This document shows positions 1 through 8,924 of a DNA stretch of 64,000 nucleotides, one piece after another (the first letter of the stretch is position 1; each line of letters starts with the position of its first letter). This DNA is from Ramlibacter sp. PS4R-6 (GTDB lineage Bacteria > Pseudomonadota > Gammaproteobacteria > Burkholderiales > Burkholderiaceae_C): assembly GCF_037572775.1 (NCBI RefSeq), contig NZ_JBBHKA010000001.1, positions 1,612,001 through 1,676,000 on the forward strand, read 5' to 3'. The notes under the pieces were generated by a model. That model saw only the letters and a list, made by a program, of their open reading frames with translations, ran no database searches and was not told where the DNA came from. Both the position numbers and the translations under genes were made by a program.

Positions 1-739
1 CGAGCCCGCCTCGTGGCTGTCGGCCGGTGCGGACTTCTGGTGGGTCGCCGTCAAGGACGTGTTCGGCACGCTGCCGGAGCAGTCGGTGTTCCTCGACCCG
101 ACGGCCTACCCCGGTTCGTGGACTTCGGCGCTCGACGTCGGCACGGGCAAGCGTTACGTCGCGTTCAACGCGGGTAACCTGAACCTGGGCAAGTCGTACT
201 CCTCCGGTATCGACTTCGACATCAGCTCGCGCACCAAGACGCCGTTCGGCGGCCTGGACATGAAGTTCAACGCGACGTACATGCTGCGTGAAGTCGCCCA
301 GCAGGTCATCAACGGCCCGTACTACTCGGCCATCGGCGACTACGGCGACAACGTGGGCGGCGTGACGTTCCGCGTGCAGGGCCGTGCGAGCGCGGCCCTG
401 AAGACCGGCGCGTTCACGAACACGCTGGCGATGAACTTCAAGTCGGGCTACAAGGACGCCACCACCACGGTGGAAGTCCTCGACGCCGCCGGCAACGTGA
501 CGGGCACGGAAGACGTCCGCATCGACGTGCCGTGGCACTACACGTTCGACTGGCAGACCCAGTGGGAAATGAACAAGACGTTCACGTTCACCATCGGTGC
601 GCTGAACCTGTTCAACCGCAAGCCGCCGTTCGCCGTCTCGACGGGTGGCGTCAACCGCGGCCAGCAGTTCGGCTACGACGACCGCTACTACGACTCGCGC
701 GGCCGTACGTGGTACGTCAACGCGACGGCTCGCTTCTAA
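1..739 (+). CDS. TonB-dependent receptor, C-terminal part (5' truncated by window)
   Basis: This is the last 245 residues of an outer-membrane TonB-dependent receptor, which imports siderophores, cobalamin, sugars or peptides using energy from TonB-ExbBD. The open frame enters at base 2, so the ATG at 59 is internal. The segment shows alternating amphipathic beta strands, a typical NLFNRKPPF motif near the end, and the terminal aromatic residue (ending ATARF) used for outer-membrane insertion. The plug domain and TonB box lie upstream of the window, so the substrate cannot be told. A strong terminator follows the stop, so this is the last gene of its transcript. Confidence 0.9.
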   Translation, partial: EPASWLSAGADFWWVAVKDVFGTLPEQSVFLDPTAYPGSWTSALDVGTGKRYVAFNAGNLNLGKSYSSGIDFDISSRTKTPFGGLDMKFNATYMLREVAQQVINGPYYSAIGDYGDNVGGVTFRVQGRASAALKTGAFTNTLAMNFKSGYKDATTTVEVLDAAGNVTGTEDVRIDVPWHYTFDWQTQWEMNKTFTFTIGALNLFNRKPPFAVSTGGVNRGQQFGYDDRYYDSRGRTWYVNATARF

Positions 740-756
740 GCAGCCCGCGCCAACGA

Positions 757-782
757 AAAGGCCCGCTTCGGCGGGCCTTTTT
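757..782 (+). terminator. Rho-independent terminator of the TonB receptor gene
   Basis: A perfect 10-bp stem (757-766 with 771-780) closes a TTCG tetraloop, and the 3' arm runs into a T tract. It begins 18 bases after the receptor stop codon. The A-tract on the left arm may also let it stop transcripts arriving from the convergent hydroxylase gene. Confidence 0.9.
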
Positions 783-800
783 CATTCCCTCGCGCCGCGA

Positions 801-1922
801 TCAGCGGTCGTCGTCGTCGTACTGCTCCGCCGCGCGGCGGAAGCCGCTGATCGTCTCCAGCACCAGCTTGAGCGCCTGCTTCTCGGGCGCGGTGAGGTGC
901 GGGTTCCAGCAGTCCATCAGCAGCACCACGCGCGTGTTCGGCGACGGGTTCTTGGCGCTGTGCAGGTAGGTGTCGTCGAACAGCACGGGTTCGCCGGCCT
1001 TCCAGTGGTGCTCGCCGCCGCCGTGCACCATCAGGAAGGCGCCTTCGGGGATGACCAGCGGCAGGTGCATCACCGAACGCACGTTGGTCACGCCGTGGTG
1101 CGCGAGGATCTCGGTGCCGGGCGTCATCACCGAGAAGAGGATCTCGGGCGACTCGTTGTCGATGCGGCACAGCTCGATGGATTCGAGGATGCGGCTGGTG
1201 TCGGGGCAGCGCGCGTGGTGGTCGTCGAAGCGGCGGCCGTGGCGCCAGAAGAAGAACGCCTCCCACGCGGGCTTGTTGCCGGCCAGGTAGTTCTCGATGG
1301 GCACGTTCTCGCGGAAGCGGATGAAGTTCTCGAAGTGGCCGTCCTCGGCCAGCACGCGCACGGCGTCCTCGCGGATGGCCTCGAAGCCGTCGGTGAGCGT
1401 CTTGAGCCACGGCTGCAGCTTCGGGTCGTGGTACGGGCCGGGCGGCAGGTCGGGGAAGAAGAACAGGCGCGGCTTCTGGTGCTCGCTGGGCGGCACGGCC
1501 TCGGTTTCCTTCAGGTACACCGACACCGCGCGGTCCACGCGCTTGAGCTCCTGCGCGCCGTACGCCTGGCGCACGCTGTCGTACGAGCCGCGCAGCAGTT
1601 CCTTGCGGCCGGTGCGCACGCGCTCGATCGCGTGCACGACGGTGCCGAGCAAGGCAGGCGGCGTGGACTCCTGGTTCAGCCAGACGCCCATCTGCTGCGC
1701 GCGCGTGATCGCCTGGAAATACGCGGCGAGCGAGGCCTGCGCCTGCCCGTTCAATTCGCGTGCGCGGCCGAGCACGAGCCAGGCGACGAACGCATCGCGC
1801 TGGCGCGCGACCAGCGATTCGAGGCCCTGTGCGGCCAGTTCGGGTGCGCCCGCCGTCATCAAGGCGGTGGCGGCCTCGAGCGCGGCGGCGATTTCGTGGT
1901 CGTTCGTGACGGCGGTGCTCAT
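801..1922 (-). CDS. Aspartyl/asparaginyl beta-hydroxylase family dioxygenase
   Basis: A 373-residue Fe(II)/2-oxoglutarate-dependent dioxygenase of the aspartyl/asparaginyl beta-hydroxylase (LpxO-like) family. The N-terminal 100 residues are helical and TPR-like. The catalytic cupin occupies about residues 170-345, with likely iron ligands His275 or His276 (AHHG) and His321 (DDTYLHSAKN), and Arg331 for 2-oxoglutarate. The protein ends in an acidic DDDDR tail. There is no signal peptide, so it is probably cytosolic. Bacterial members hydroxylate lipid A, peptides or proteins; the substrate here is unknown. It converges on the TonB receptor gene. A link to that receptor is possible, since such hydroxylases occur near receptor genes, but it is only inferred. 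Confidence 0.85.
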   Translation of the reverse strand: MSTAVTNDHEIAAALEAATALMTAGAPELAAQGLESLVARQRDAFVAWLVLGRARELNGQAQASLAAYFQAITRAQQMGVWLNQESTPPALLGTVVHAIERVRTGRKELLRGSYDSVRQAYGAQELKRVDRAVSVYLKETEAVPPSEHQKPRLFFFPDLPPGPYHDPKLQPWLKTLTDGFEAIREDAVRVLAEDGHFENFIRFRENVPIENYLAGNKPAWEAFFFWRHGRRFDDHHARCPDTSRILESIELCRIDNESPEILFSVMTPGTEILAHHGVTNVRSVMHLPLVIPEGAFLMVHGGGEHHWKAGEPVLFDDTYLHSAKNPSPNTRVVLLMDCWNPHLTAPEKQALKLVLETISGFRRAAEQYDDDDR

Positions 1923-1987
1923 GCGAAAGGGGTCCTGCAGTGCTGCTGGACCGTAGTATCGCCTGCCTCGCAGAGGGCTCCCCGAGC

Positions 1988-2016
1988 AAAAAAGCCGGCT
2001 TTGCGGCCGGCCTTTT
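1988..2016 (-). terminator. Rho-independent terminator after the DUF6600 gene
   Basis: Read on the minus strand, a GCCGGC/GCCGGC stem (1994-1999 with 2006-2011) with a 6-base loop is followed by six T. It lies 22 bases after the stop of the DUF6600 gene at 2038 and before the hydroxylase start at 1922, so it separates the two genes. Confidence 0.8.
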
Positions 2017-2037
2017 CGCTGTTACGCGCGGTGCGCT

Positions 2038-4584
2038 TTACGGCCTGCGGCCCCGCTCGCGCTCGCGCTCGCTCGCGGCCTCACGGCGTTCGCTGGCGCG
2101 CTCGCGGCGCTGCTCCGCGGCGGACGCCGGCGTCGCGGGCGGCGCCGATGGGCGGCCGGTCGCTGCGGGCGGTGCCGGGGGCGTCGGCGCCGGGGCGGCC
2201 TGCGGGGCCGGTTGCGCGGGCGCGGGGCGCTGCGCAGCCGGTGCCTCGCCGCGCGGCTGCTGCCGCTCTTCGCGTTGCTGTTGGCGTTCCTCACGCTGCT
2301 GCTGGCGCTGATCGCGGGGCGCCGACGGTGCGGCCTCGGGCGGGCGCGCGGCCGGTGCGGGTGCAGGTGCCGGTGCCGGTGCAGGCGCGGCCTGCGGTGC
2401 GGGTGCCGGCGCAGGGCGTGCGGCGGGGGCGGCGGGTGCCGCAGGCGCAGGCGGCGGCGCGGACGCGGCGGGCTCGCGTTGCGGGCCGCGCTGTTGCTGT
2501 TGCTGCGGTTGCGGCTGCTGGCGCTCTTCGCGCTGGTCGCGCCGCTGCTCGCGGGCCGATGCGGCTTCCTGGGCGCGCGACGGCGGCGTGGGCGGCGTTG
2601 CAGCCGGCGGTGCCGTGGCCGGTGCAGGTGCGCTGGCCGGTGCGTTCGGCGCCGTGCCGGCGGCGCCGGGGCGGCCGAGTTCCGGACGGCCACCACGCTG
2701 GCGCTCTTCGCCACGGCCTTCGCCGCGGCCGCGCTCCGGCGCGGAAGCGGCGGGCGGGGTGGCCGGTGCCGGCGCGGATGCGGCCGCGGGCGGCGCGCTC
2801 GGACGCGCGGCAGGCGACGCCGGAGCAGCGGGCGCAGGTGCGGGCGCCGAAGCAGCCGGGGCTTGCGCGCCCGGACGTGCGGCCGGCGATGCAGGCGCAG
2901 CCGGTGCGGGTGCCGGTGCGGAAGCGGGCGCTTCCGTGCGCGGCGCATTGCGGTCACGTTCCTCGCGGCGTTGCTCGCGTTGCCCGCGGCGCTGCTCGCG
3001 TTCGGCGCGGCTGGCGGGCGCGGCGGCCGGGGCGGGCGGCGCGGAAGCGGCTTGCGTCGGCTGCACGACCTTCACGGAGGGCGCAGGCGCGCCACCCGCG
3101 GGCGGCTGCTGGCCGCGTGCGGGAGCGGAGGCGGGGGCCACCGGTTGGCCGGGGTTGGCCTGCAACTGCGTGCGCCGCGTCTCCACCGACTGCGGCGGCG
3201 GCGGCGGCGCGGTCTGCGCGACCACCTGCTTGCGGAAGGCTTGCTCCGGCGGCCTTTGCTGCGCCGGCTGCGCACCCATCACGCTGGTCTTCGCGGGTGC
3301 GACGGGCGCCGCCCGCACGATGGCCTGCGGCTGCACGTTCTGCACCTGCACGCGCACGACCTCGCGCGCGACGGGGCGTGCCTGCACGAAGGCCTGCGTC
3401 GGCACGGCGACCACCGCGTTGGGCACGCGCTGGTTGACGTACACGTTGGTCACGGTGTTGGTCTGGTAAATGTTCGTCACCTGCGTCACGTTGACCTTGG
3501 TGTTCGAGACGTTCACCCGCGTGAAGTACTCGCGGCTCACCTGGTAGGACGGCCGGTACACCTCGCGCGGCGCCAGCGGGAACCAGCCGACGACGTTGTT
3601 GCCGCCGCCGGACGACGCGATGGCCGCGGCGCCGATGAAGGCGACGAGCGCGGGTGCATACACCGGGCGCACGTTGGCGGGGCCGGGCACCCAGGACCAG
3701 CGGTCCTGCACGTGCGCCCAGCGGCCGTAGTGCGAGGGCGCGAAGCCCCACGGCTGCTCATCGACCCAGGTCCAGCCCCAGGGTTCGACCCAGGACCAGT
3801 GGCCGTCGCGGTAAGGCGCCCATTCGGCCGAGACGCGCGTGGGCGTCCACACCCAGCCGTACTCGGGCACCTGGCGCCACGAACCGTATTCGTCGAGGTC
3901 GGCGAAGCCGATCATGTCGCGCGACACGTAGCGTGCGCTGACCGAACGCTCCCAGCGGCGGTCGCGCTGCGCGGACCAGCGCGCGAGCTCATCCACGCGG
4001 TCGGAGCGGTACGTGTCGTAATCGGCCAGGCGCGTGTCGTAGAAGCGCCAGGTGTCGGCCGGGCCGATGCGGAAGCCGCGGCCTTCGCCGTAGAGCAGCG
4101 CGGCGCCAAGGCGCACCGTCACCGCCGTGGAGCCGTCCTGCGGATCGACCTCGATGCGGTAGGTGCCGGGCTGGCGGATCACCACGGCGAGGTTGGGCGT
4201 GTCGACTTCGACGACCTGGTTGGCGTCGATGCTGCGCACGCGCACTTCGAGGTCGCCTTGCGTCAGCTGCAGCTGCGCCATGCGGTCGTCGATGTTCAGC
4301 ACGGCGACGCTGCTCTCGTCGCCGATGCGCAGGGCGGTGCCGCCCAGCTGCAGCTCGGCGCGCGAGCGCTCGGCCACCCACAGGCGGTCGCCGCCGATGA
4401 GCGGGCGGTTGACGACGGCGCGCGACCAGTCGGCCTCGCCGGCCGGCGAGAGGCTTACGCCGCCGGCCACATAGGACAGGCGCGCGACGCGGTAGGGAGG
4501 ATCGGCCTGGGCTGCGGTGCTGGCGAGCAGGAAGCCCAGCGTCGCGAGCAGCAGCAAGGCGGCCTTGCGGAGGTTTCGGATCAT
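2038..4584 (-). CDS. DUF6600/FecR-like envelope protein with long Pro/Ala/Gln-rich tail
   Basis: An 848-residue exported protein. The ATG at 4584 is preferred over an upstream one at 4611 because AAGGA sits 6 bases before it and a clear signal peptide follows (MIRNLRKAALLLLATLGF, cleavage near AQA-DPP). Residues about 30-170 resemble a FecR-type domain. Residues about 215-300 are rich in Trp/Tyr (YGWVW, HWSWVEPWGWTWV), typical of DUF6600. The second half is low-complexity Pro, Ala, Gln, Arg and Glu with internal repeats such as PASPAARP and REERQQQ. It probably acts in the periplasm or at the cell surface. The function of the family is not known. Confidence 0.8.
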   Translation of the reverse strand: MIRNLRKAALLLLATLGFLLASTAAQADPPYRVARLSYVAGGVSLSPAGEADWSRAVVNRPLIGGDRLWVAERSRAELQLGGTALRIGDESSVAVLNIDDRMAQLQLTQGDLEVRVRSIDANQVVEVDTPNLAVVIRQPGTYRIEVDPQDGSTAVTVRLGAALLYGEGRGFRIGPADTWRFYDTRLADYDTYRSDRVDELARWSAQRDRRWERSVSARYVSRDMIGFADLDEYGSWRQVPEYGWVWTPTRVSAEWAPYRDGHWSWVEPWGWTWVDEQPWGFAPSHYGRWAHVQDRWSWVPGPANVRPVYAPALVAFIGAAAIASSGGGNNVVGWFPLAPREVYRPSYQVSREYFTRVNVSNTKVNVTQVTNIYQTNTVTNVYVNQRVPNAVVAVPTQAFVQARPVAREVVRVQVQNVQPQAIVRAAPVAPAKTSVMGAQPAQQRPPEQAFRKQVVAQTAPPPPPQSVETRRTQLQANPGQPVAPASAPARGQQPPAGGAPAPSVKVVQPTQAASAPPAPAAAPASRAEREQRRGQREQRREERDRNAPRTEAPASAPAPAPAAPASPAARPGAQAPAASAPAPAPAAPASPAARPSAPPAAASAPAPATPPAASAPERGRGEGRGEERQRGGRPELGRPGAAGTAPNAPASAPAPATAPPAATPPTPPSRAQEAASAREQRRDQREERQQPQPQQQQQRGPQREPAASAPPPAPAAPAAPAARPAPAPAPQAAPAPAPAPAPAPAARPPEAAPSAPRDQRQQQREERQQQREERQQPRGEAPAAQRPAPAQPAPQAAPAPTPPAPPAATGRPSAPPATPASAAEQRRERASERREAASERERERGRRP

Positions 4585-4711
4585 GTCGTTTCCTTGTGGG
4601 GACACCCGCATTCAACGGTTGGGGACGCGAGTCGGCCTACGGTCAGGCCGTGAAACGGATTGTTCGAACCGCAAGCTCAGCGGTGCTGTAGGCGCGCTGC
4701 TTGTGCCGCTG

Positions 4712-6031
4712 TCAGGCGGCGGCTTTCGGCAGGCGCACCTGGCCGGGCAGGTGGGTCAAGCGCCAGCCGATCAATGCGAGCGCAAGGGCGCCCACCCCGC
4801 CCGTGGCCAGGGCGGTGCGCAGGCCGATGTGCTCGCCGAGCCAGCCGCCGAGCAGCGCGCCCGGGATCGAGGGCAAGAGGATGAGCCAGCGCATGGTGCT
4901 GGTCATGCGGCCGAGCAGGGGCTCGGGCGTGACGGCCTGCCGCAGCGACAGGAAGTTGATGAAGATGAGCACCGCGCCGAAGCCGAAGCACACCAGCATC
5001 AGCACGAAGGATGCGACGCCCCAGGTGTTGGCCGGCGCCAGCGCCAGCTGGATCCACCCGATGCCGCACACGCCGAAGCCCCACAACAGGCTCGCGCCCA
5101 CGCCGATGCGGTTGGCGATGCGCGGCCCGTAGATGCCCGCCGCGATCGTGCCCATGCCCAGGCCGACGTAGCTCAGGCCCACCTGCTTCTCGTCCAGGTG
5201 CAGCTCGCGCGTGGCGAAGAGGATCTGCACCACCATCGCCGAGTGGTGGCACAGCTGCCACAGGCCCACCATCGCGGCCATCACGACCAGCAGGCGCACG
5301 CTGCGCACGAACTGCACGCCTTCCTTCAGCGCGTGCCAGAAGCCTTCCGGCATGTCCTGGCCGGGCTTTTCCTCGATCTTCAGGCCGCGCAGGATCATCA
5401 CGCTGCCCAGGAGCAGCAGCGCGTCGACCAGCAACGCGAACGGCGCGCCCACCAGGCGGATCAGCGCGCCGGCGATGCCCGGTCCCGTCACTTCGGCCAG
5501 CGAGTTGGCGAACGCGTTCTTGGCATGCGCTTCCACCAGGCGCTCGCGCGGCACGATTTGCGTCAGCACGATCTGCGACGCCGAGCCCGCGGTGGTGAAC
5601 ACGCAGCCGATGATGAAGGAGACGAAGTAGAGGTACGCGATCGTCAGCCAGCCCATCGCCCACACCAGCGGCACCGTGGCCAGCACGACACCGACGGTGA
5701 GCTCGCCGGCCACGTACACCGGCAGCTTGCGCACGCGGTCGAGCCACACGCCCGAGGGCAGCGAGAACAGGATGAAGGGCGCGAGCTCCATCGACGTGAG
5801 CAGGCCCATCTGCGTGGGCGTTGCGTGCAGCAGCACCGCCGCCGTCAGCGGGATGGCCAGCATCGTGATCTGCGCGCCGAAGCCGCTGGTCAGGATGGAC
5901 AGCCACAGGCGCCGGTACAGCTTGTCGTGCAACAGGTCGCCGGGCGCGAGGCGCCAGGGCAGGCGGTGCTTGCGCAGCGTCGCATCCCGCGCGGGGGCTT
6001 CTTTCTCGAGAGCTTCGTTCTCCGCGGTCAT
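4712..6031 (-). CDS. MFS transporter (MFS_3/EntS-like)
   Basis: A 439-residue major facilitator with about 12 membrane segments, of the MFS_3 group that contains the enterobactin exporter EntS and other drug or metabolite exporters. The loop between segments 2 and 3 carries the expected GVWLDRVRK motif. The ATG at 6031 shares one base with the TGA of the oppF gene upstream (TGATG), so it is translationally coupled to the Opp operon; longer open frames upstream are antisense shadow. Position at the end of a peptide-import operon suggests export of a peptide-derived compound or overflow amino acid, which is inference. Confidence 0.85.
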   Translation of the reverse strand: MTAENEALEKEAPARDATLRKHRLPWRLAPGDLLHDKLYRRLWLSILTSGFGAQITMLAIPLTAAVLLHATPTQMGLLTSMELAPFILFSLPSGVWLDRVRKLPVYVAGELTVGVVLATVPLVWAMGWLTIAYLYFVSFIIGCVFTTAGSASQIVLTQIVPRERLVEAHAKNAFANSLAEVTGPGIAGALIRLVGAPFALLVDALLLLGSVMILRGLKIEEKPGQDMPEGFWHALKEGVQFVRSVRLLVVMAAMVGLWQLCHHSAMVVQILFATRELHLDEKQVGLSYVGLGMGTIAAGIYGPRIANRIGVGASLLWGFGVCGIGWIQLALAPANTWGVASFVLMLVCFGFGAVLIFINFLSLRQAVTPEPLLGRMTSTMRWLILLPSIPGALLGGWLGEHIGLRTALATGGVGALALALIGWRLTHLPGQVRLPKAAA

Positions 6032-7008
6032 CAGTACAGCCAGCAGGCCGCCTGCGACTTGTCGTTGACCGGGATCAGCGGCGGCACGTCCACCGCGCAC
6101 TTGTCGAAGGCGTGCGGGCAGCGCGTGCGGAACACGCAGCCCGAAGGCGGCGACATGGGCGAGGGCAGGTCGCCCTGCAGCAGCTGGATCACCTTGCCGC
6201 GCTCCAGGCGCGGGTCGGCCAGCGGCACGGCCGAGAGCAGCGCGCGCGTGTAGGGGTGCTTGGGCGCGGCATAGAGCTCGTGCTTGTCGGCCAGCTCCAT
6301 CACGCGCCCCAGGTACATCACCAGGATGCGCTGGCTCACGTGCTTGACCACCGCCAGGTCGTGGGCGATGAAGATCAGCGCCAGCTGCATCTGCTGCTGC
6401 AGGTCCTTCAGCAGGTTGATGATCTGCGCCTGGATCGAGACGTCCAGCGCCGACACGGGCTCGTCGCACACGATCAATTTGGGCTCGAGGATCAGCGCGC
6501 GGGCGATGCCGATGCGCTGGCACTGGCCGCCCGAAAACTCGTGCGGGTAGCGATAGAGCTGGTTCTCCATCAGGCCCACGCGCGCCATCACCTGCTTCAC
6601 GCGCGCCAGCACCTCGTCCTTGGACAGCTCGGGCTTGTGGGTGCGCAGCGGCTCGCCGATGATCTGCGCGACGTTCATGCGCGGGTTCAGCGACGCCAGC
6701 GGGTCCTGGAACACCATCTGCGCGTTCTTGCGCACGGCCTGCCACTCGGATGCATCGGCGCCCGCCATGTCCTTGCCCAGCCACACCACCTGGCCCGACG
6801 TCGCGGGGATCAGGTTGAGGATGGCGCGGGCCAGCGTCGACTTGCCGCAGCCGGATTCGCCGACGATGCCCAGCGTTTCGCCGGGGTACAGCTCGAGGTT
6901 CACGCCGTTGACGGCCTTGAGCGTGCGCTTCTTCGGGAACAGGCCTTCGCCGCGCACCGGGAAGTGCACGTGCAGGTCGCGGACGGAGAGGAGGGGTTCC
7001 TGGTTCAT
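6031..7008 (-). CDS. oppF: Oligopeptide ABC transporter ATP-binding protein OppF
   Basis: A 325-residue ABC ATPase that powers oligopeptide import as a heterodimer with OppD. It shows Walker A GESGCGKST (residues 50-58), the signature SGGQ, Walker B CDEPVSALD, a switch His (IAHDLAVV) and the C-terminal oligopeptide-transporter extension with paired Cys (RTRCPHAFDKC). In some Opp/Dpp ATPases this region binds an Fe-S cluster. The start overlaps the oppD stop by four bases (ATGA) and the stop overlaps the MFS start. Length matches OppF of enterics (about 330). Confidence 0.93.
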   Translation of the reverse strand: MNQEPLLSVRDLHVHFPVRGEGLFPKKRTLKAVNGVNLELYPGETLGIVGESGCGKSTLARAILNLIPATSGQVVWLGKDMAGADASEWQAVRKNAQMVFQDPLASLNPRMNVAQIIGEPLRTHKPELSKDEVLARVKQVMARVGLMENQLYRYPHEFSGGQCQRIGIARALILEPKLIVCDEPVSALDVSIQAQIINLLKDLQQQMQLALIFIAHDLAVVKHVSQRILVMYLGRVMELADKHELYAAPKHPYTRALLSAVPLADPRLERGKVIQLLQGDLPSPMSPPSGCVFRTRCPHAFDKCAVDVPPLIPVNDKSQAACWLY

Positions 7009-8006
7009 GACAGCACCACCTCGGCATCACGCGCGATGTCGGCAACCGGGCGATGGCAGGCCCGCAGCACCATCGGGTCGTTCACGGCGGGAACGAGCGG
7101 CGGGCGCTGGTTCACGCACACGTCCATCACGTAGGTGCAGCGCTCGCTGAACGGGCAACCCGGGGGCAGTCGCGCCATGTTGGGCGGCACGCCGGGGATC
7201 GCCACCAGCTTCTCGCCTTCGTGATCGAGCTTGGGAACCGCGCCGAGCAGGCCCAGCGTGTACGGGTGCGTGGGGCGGTAGAAGATGGCTTCGGCGTTGC
7301 CCTGCTCCATGATGCGGCCGCCGTAGAGCACCATCACCTGGTCGCACAGGCCCGCGACCACGCCGAGGTCGTGCGTGATCAGGATGATGGCGGTGCCGAA
7401 GTCGCGCTGCAGGTCGCGCAGCAGCGACATGGTCTGCGCCTGCACCGTCACGTCCAGCGCCGTGGTCGGCTCGTCGGCGATCAGCAGGTCCGGCTGGCAC
7501 AGCAGCGCCATCGCGATCATGATCCGCTGGCGCATGCCGCCGGAGAACTCGTGCGGGTACATGCGGATGCGGCGCGCGGCGTCGGGGATGCGCACCTGCT
7601 CCAGCGTCTGGATCGCCAGCGTCAACGCGCTCTTGCGCGTCAGGCCCTTGTGCAGCTCCAGCACCTCGGTCATCTGCCGCTCGACCGTGAGGTACGGGTT
7701 GAGCGACGTCATCGGGTCCTGGAAGATCATCGCGACGCGGTTGCCGCGGATCTTGTTCAACTTGGCGGCCGGCATCGTGAGCAGGTCTTCGCCGTTGAAG
7801 AGGGCCTTGCCCGACGCGCGGCCGTTGGCCGCGAGCAGCCCCATCATGGCCATCATGCTCTGGCTCTTGCCCGAGCCGGATTCGCCGACGATGCCGAAGG
7901 TCTGCCCCCGCTCGAGCGAGAACGACAGGCCGTTGACGGCAGTGACCACGCCCTCGGGCGTGTCGAACCTCACGTTGAGGTCCTGGACATCGATCAGTTT
8001 CGTCAT
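7005..8006 (-). CDS. oppD: Oligopeptide ABC transporter ATP-binding protein OppD
   Basis: A 333-residue ABC ATPase partner of OppF. Walker A GESGSGKSQ lies at residues 41-49. The signature is EFSGGMRQR, Walker B LLIADEPTTALD, and a C-terminal extension carries conserved Cys (CPFSERCTYVMDVC). The ATG at 8006 overlaps the oppC stop by four bases and the stop overlaps oppF by four bases, showing tight coupling of expression. A much longer upstream open frame is a shadow of oppC and is not used. Confidence 0.93.
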   Translation of the reverse strand: MTKLIDVQDLNVRFDTPEGVVTAVNGLSFSLERGQTFGIVGESGSGKSQSMMAMMGLLAANGRASGKALFNGEDLLTMPAAKLNKIRGNRVAMIFQDPMTSLNPYLTVERQMTEVLELHKGLTRKSALTLAIQTLEQVRIPDAARRIRMYPHEFSGGMRQRIMIAMALLCQPDLLIADEPTTALDVTVQAQTMSLLRDLQRDFGTAIILITHDLGVVAGLCDQVMVLYGGRIMEQGNAEAIFYRPTHPYTLGLLGAVPKLDHEGEKLVAIPGVPPNMARLPPGCPFSERCTYVMDVCVNQRPPLVPAVNDPMVLRACHRPVADIARDAEVVLS

Positions 8007-8917
8007 CGCTGTTTGGGGTCGAGCGCGTCGCGCAGGCCGTCGCCGATGAAGTTGAAGCAGTACAAGGTGAGCGACAGCATGGCGCACGGGAAGAGCAGGA
8101 GCCACGGCGCCACTTCCATCACGCCGGCGCCGTCGTGGATCAGCACGCCCCAGCTGGTCATGGGCTCCTGGATGCCCAGGCCCAGGAAGGACAGCACCGA
8201 TTCCGTGAGGATCACGCCCGGCACGGTGACGGTGGTGTAGATCACCACCACGCCCAGCAGGTTGGGCACGATGTGCGAGAAGATGATGCGGTGCGTCGGC
8301 ACGCCGATGGCGCGGGCCGCTTCCACGAACTCCATCGAGCGCAGCGACAGCGTCTGGCCGCGCACCACGCGCGCCATGTCCATCCACGAGAAGGCGGTGA
8401 TGGTCAGCACCACCAGGTAGAACTCGCGGCCGAGGATGGTGACCAGCAGGATCGCGATCAGCAGGTAGGGGATCGCGTACATCATGTCGACGAAGCGCAT
8501 CATCAGGCCGTCGACCTTGCCGCCGATGAAGCCGGCGGTGGCGCCCCAGGCGATGCCGACGATCACCGAGCAGATGGTGGCCATGATGCCGACCATGAGC
8601 GAGATGCGCCCGCCGATCAGCGCGCGCACCAGCAGGTCGCGGCCCGATTCGTCGGTGCCCCAGTAGTGGTGGCCCTTCAGCGAGGGCGGCAGCTTCATCG
8701 CGTCCCAGTCGGCGGTGTCGAACTCGTAGGGCAGCACCATCGGGCCGAACACGCACAGCAGCGTGATGATCGCCAGGACCACCAGCGCGAACACGGCGGC
8801 CTTGTTGCGCAGGAAGCGCCCGCGCGCATCCGCCCATGGGCTGCGGCCCGGCGGGGCCTTGGTGGCTTCCACCAGCGAGTCGACGAGCGCGTCGCTTTTC
8901 TTCGTGTAGAGCAGCAT
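8003..8917 (-). CDS. oppC: Oligopeptide ABC transporter permease OppC
   Basis: A 304-residue inner-membrane permease with a cytosolic N-terminus, six predicted membrane segments and the BPD_transp_1 EAA loop (EAARAIGVPTHRIIFSHIVPN) that docks onto the ATPases. An FGTDESGRDLLVR-type sequence (here WGTDESGRDLL) marks the OppC/DppC family. It begins 7 bases after the oppB stop. With OppB it forms the translocation channel for peptides delivered by OppA. Confidence 0.93.
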   Translation of the reverse strand: MLLYTKKSDALVDSLVEATKAPPGRSPWADARGRFLRNKAAVFALVVLAIITLLCVFGPMVLPYEFDTADWDAMKLPPSLKGHHYWGTDESGRDLLVRALIGGRISLMVGIMATICSVIVGIAWGATAGFIGGKVDGLMMRFVDMMYAIPYLLIAILLVTILGREFYLVVLTITAFSWMDMARVVRGQTLSLRSMEFVEAARAIGVPTHRIIFSHIVPNLLGVVVIYTTVTVPGVILTESVLSFLGLGIQEPMTSWGVLIHDGAGVMEVAPWLLLFPCAMLSLTLYCFNFIGDGLRDALDPKQR

Positions 8918-8924
8918 CGCGGGC

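Noticed and set aside
645..3437. A 930-codon open frame on the plus strand, and a similar 813-codon one at 2212-4653
   Set aside because: They lie antisense to the hydroxylase and DUF6600 genes, are low complexity in Arg, Ala and Gly, and cross gene borders and terminators. They arise from lack of stop codons at high GC.
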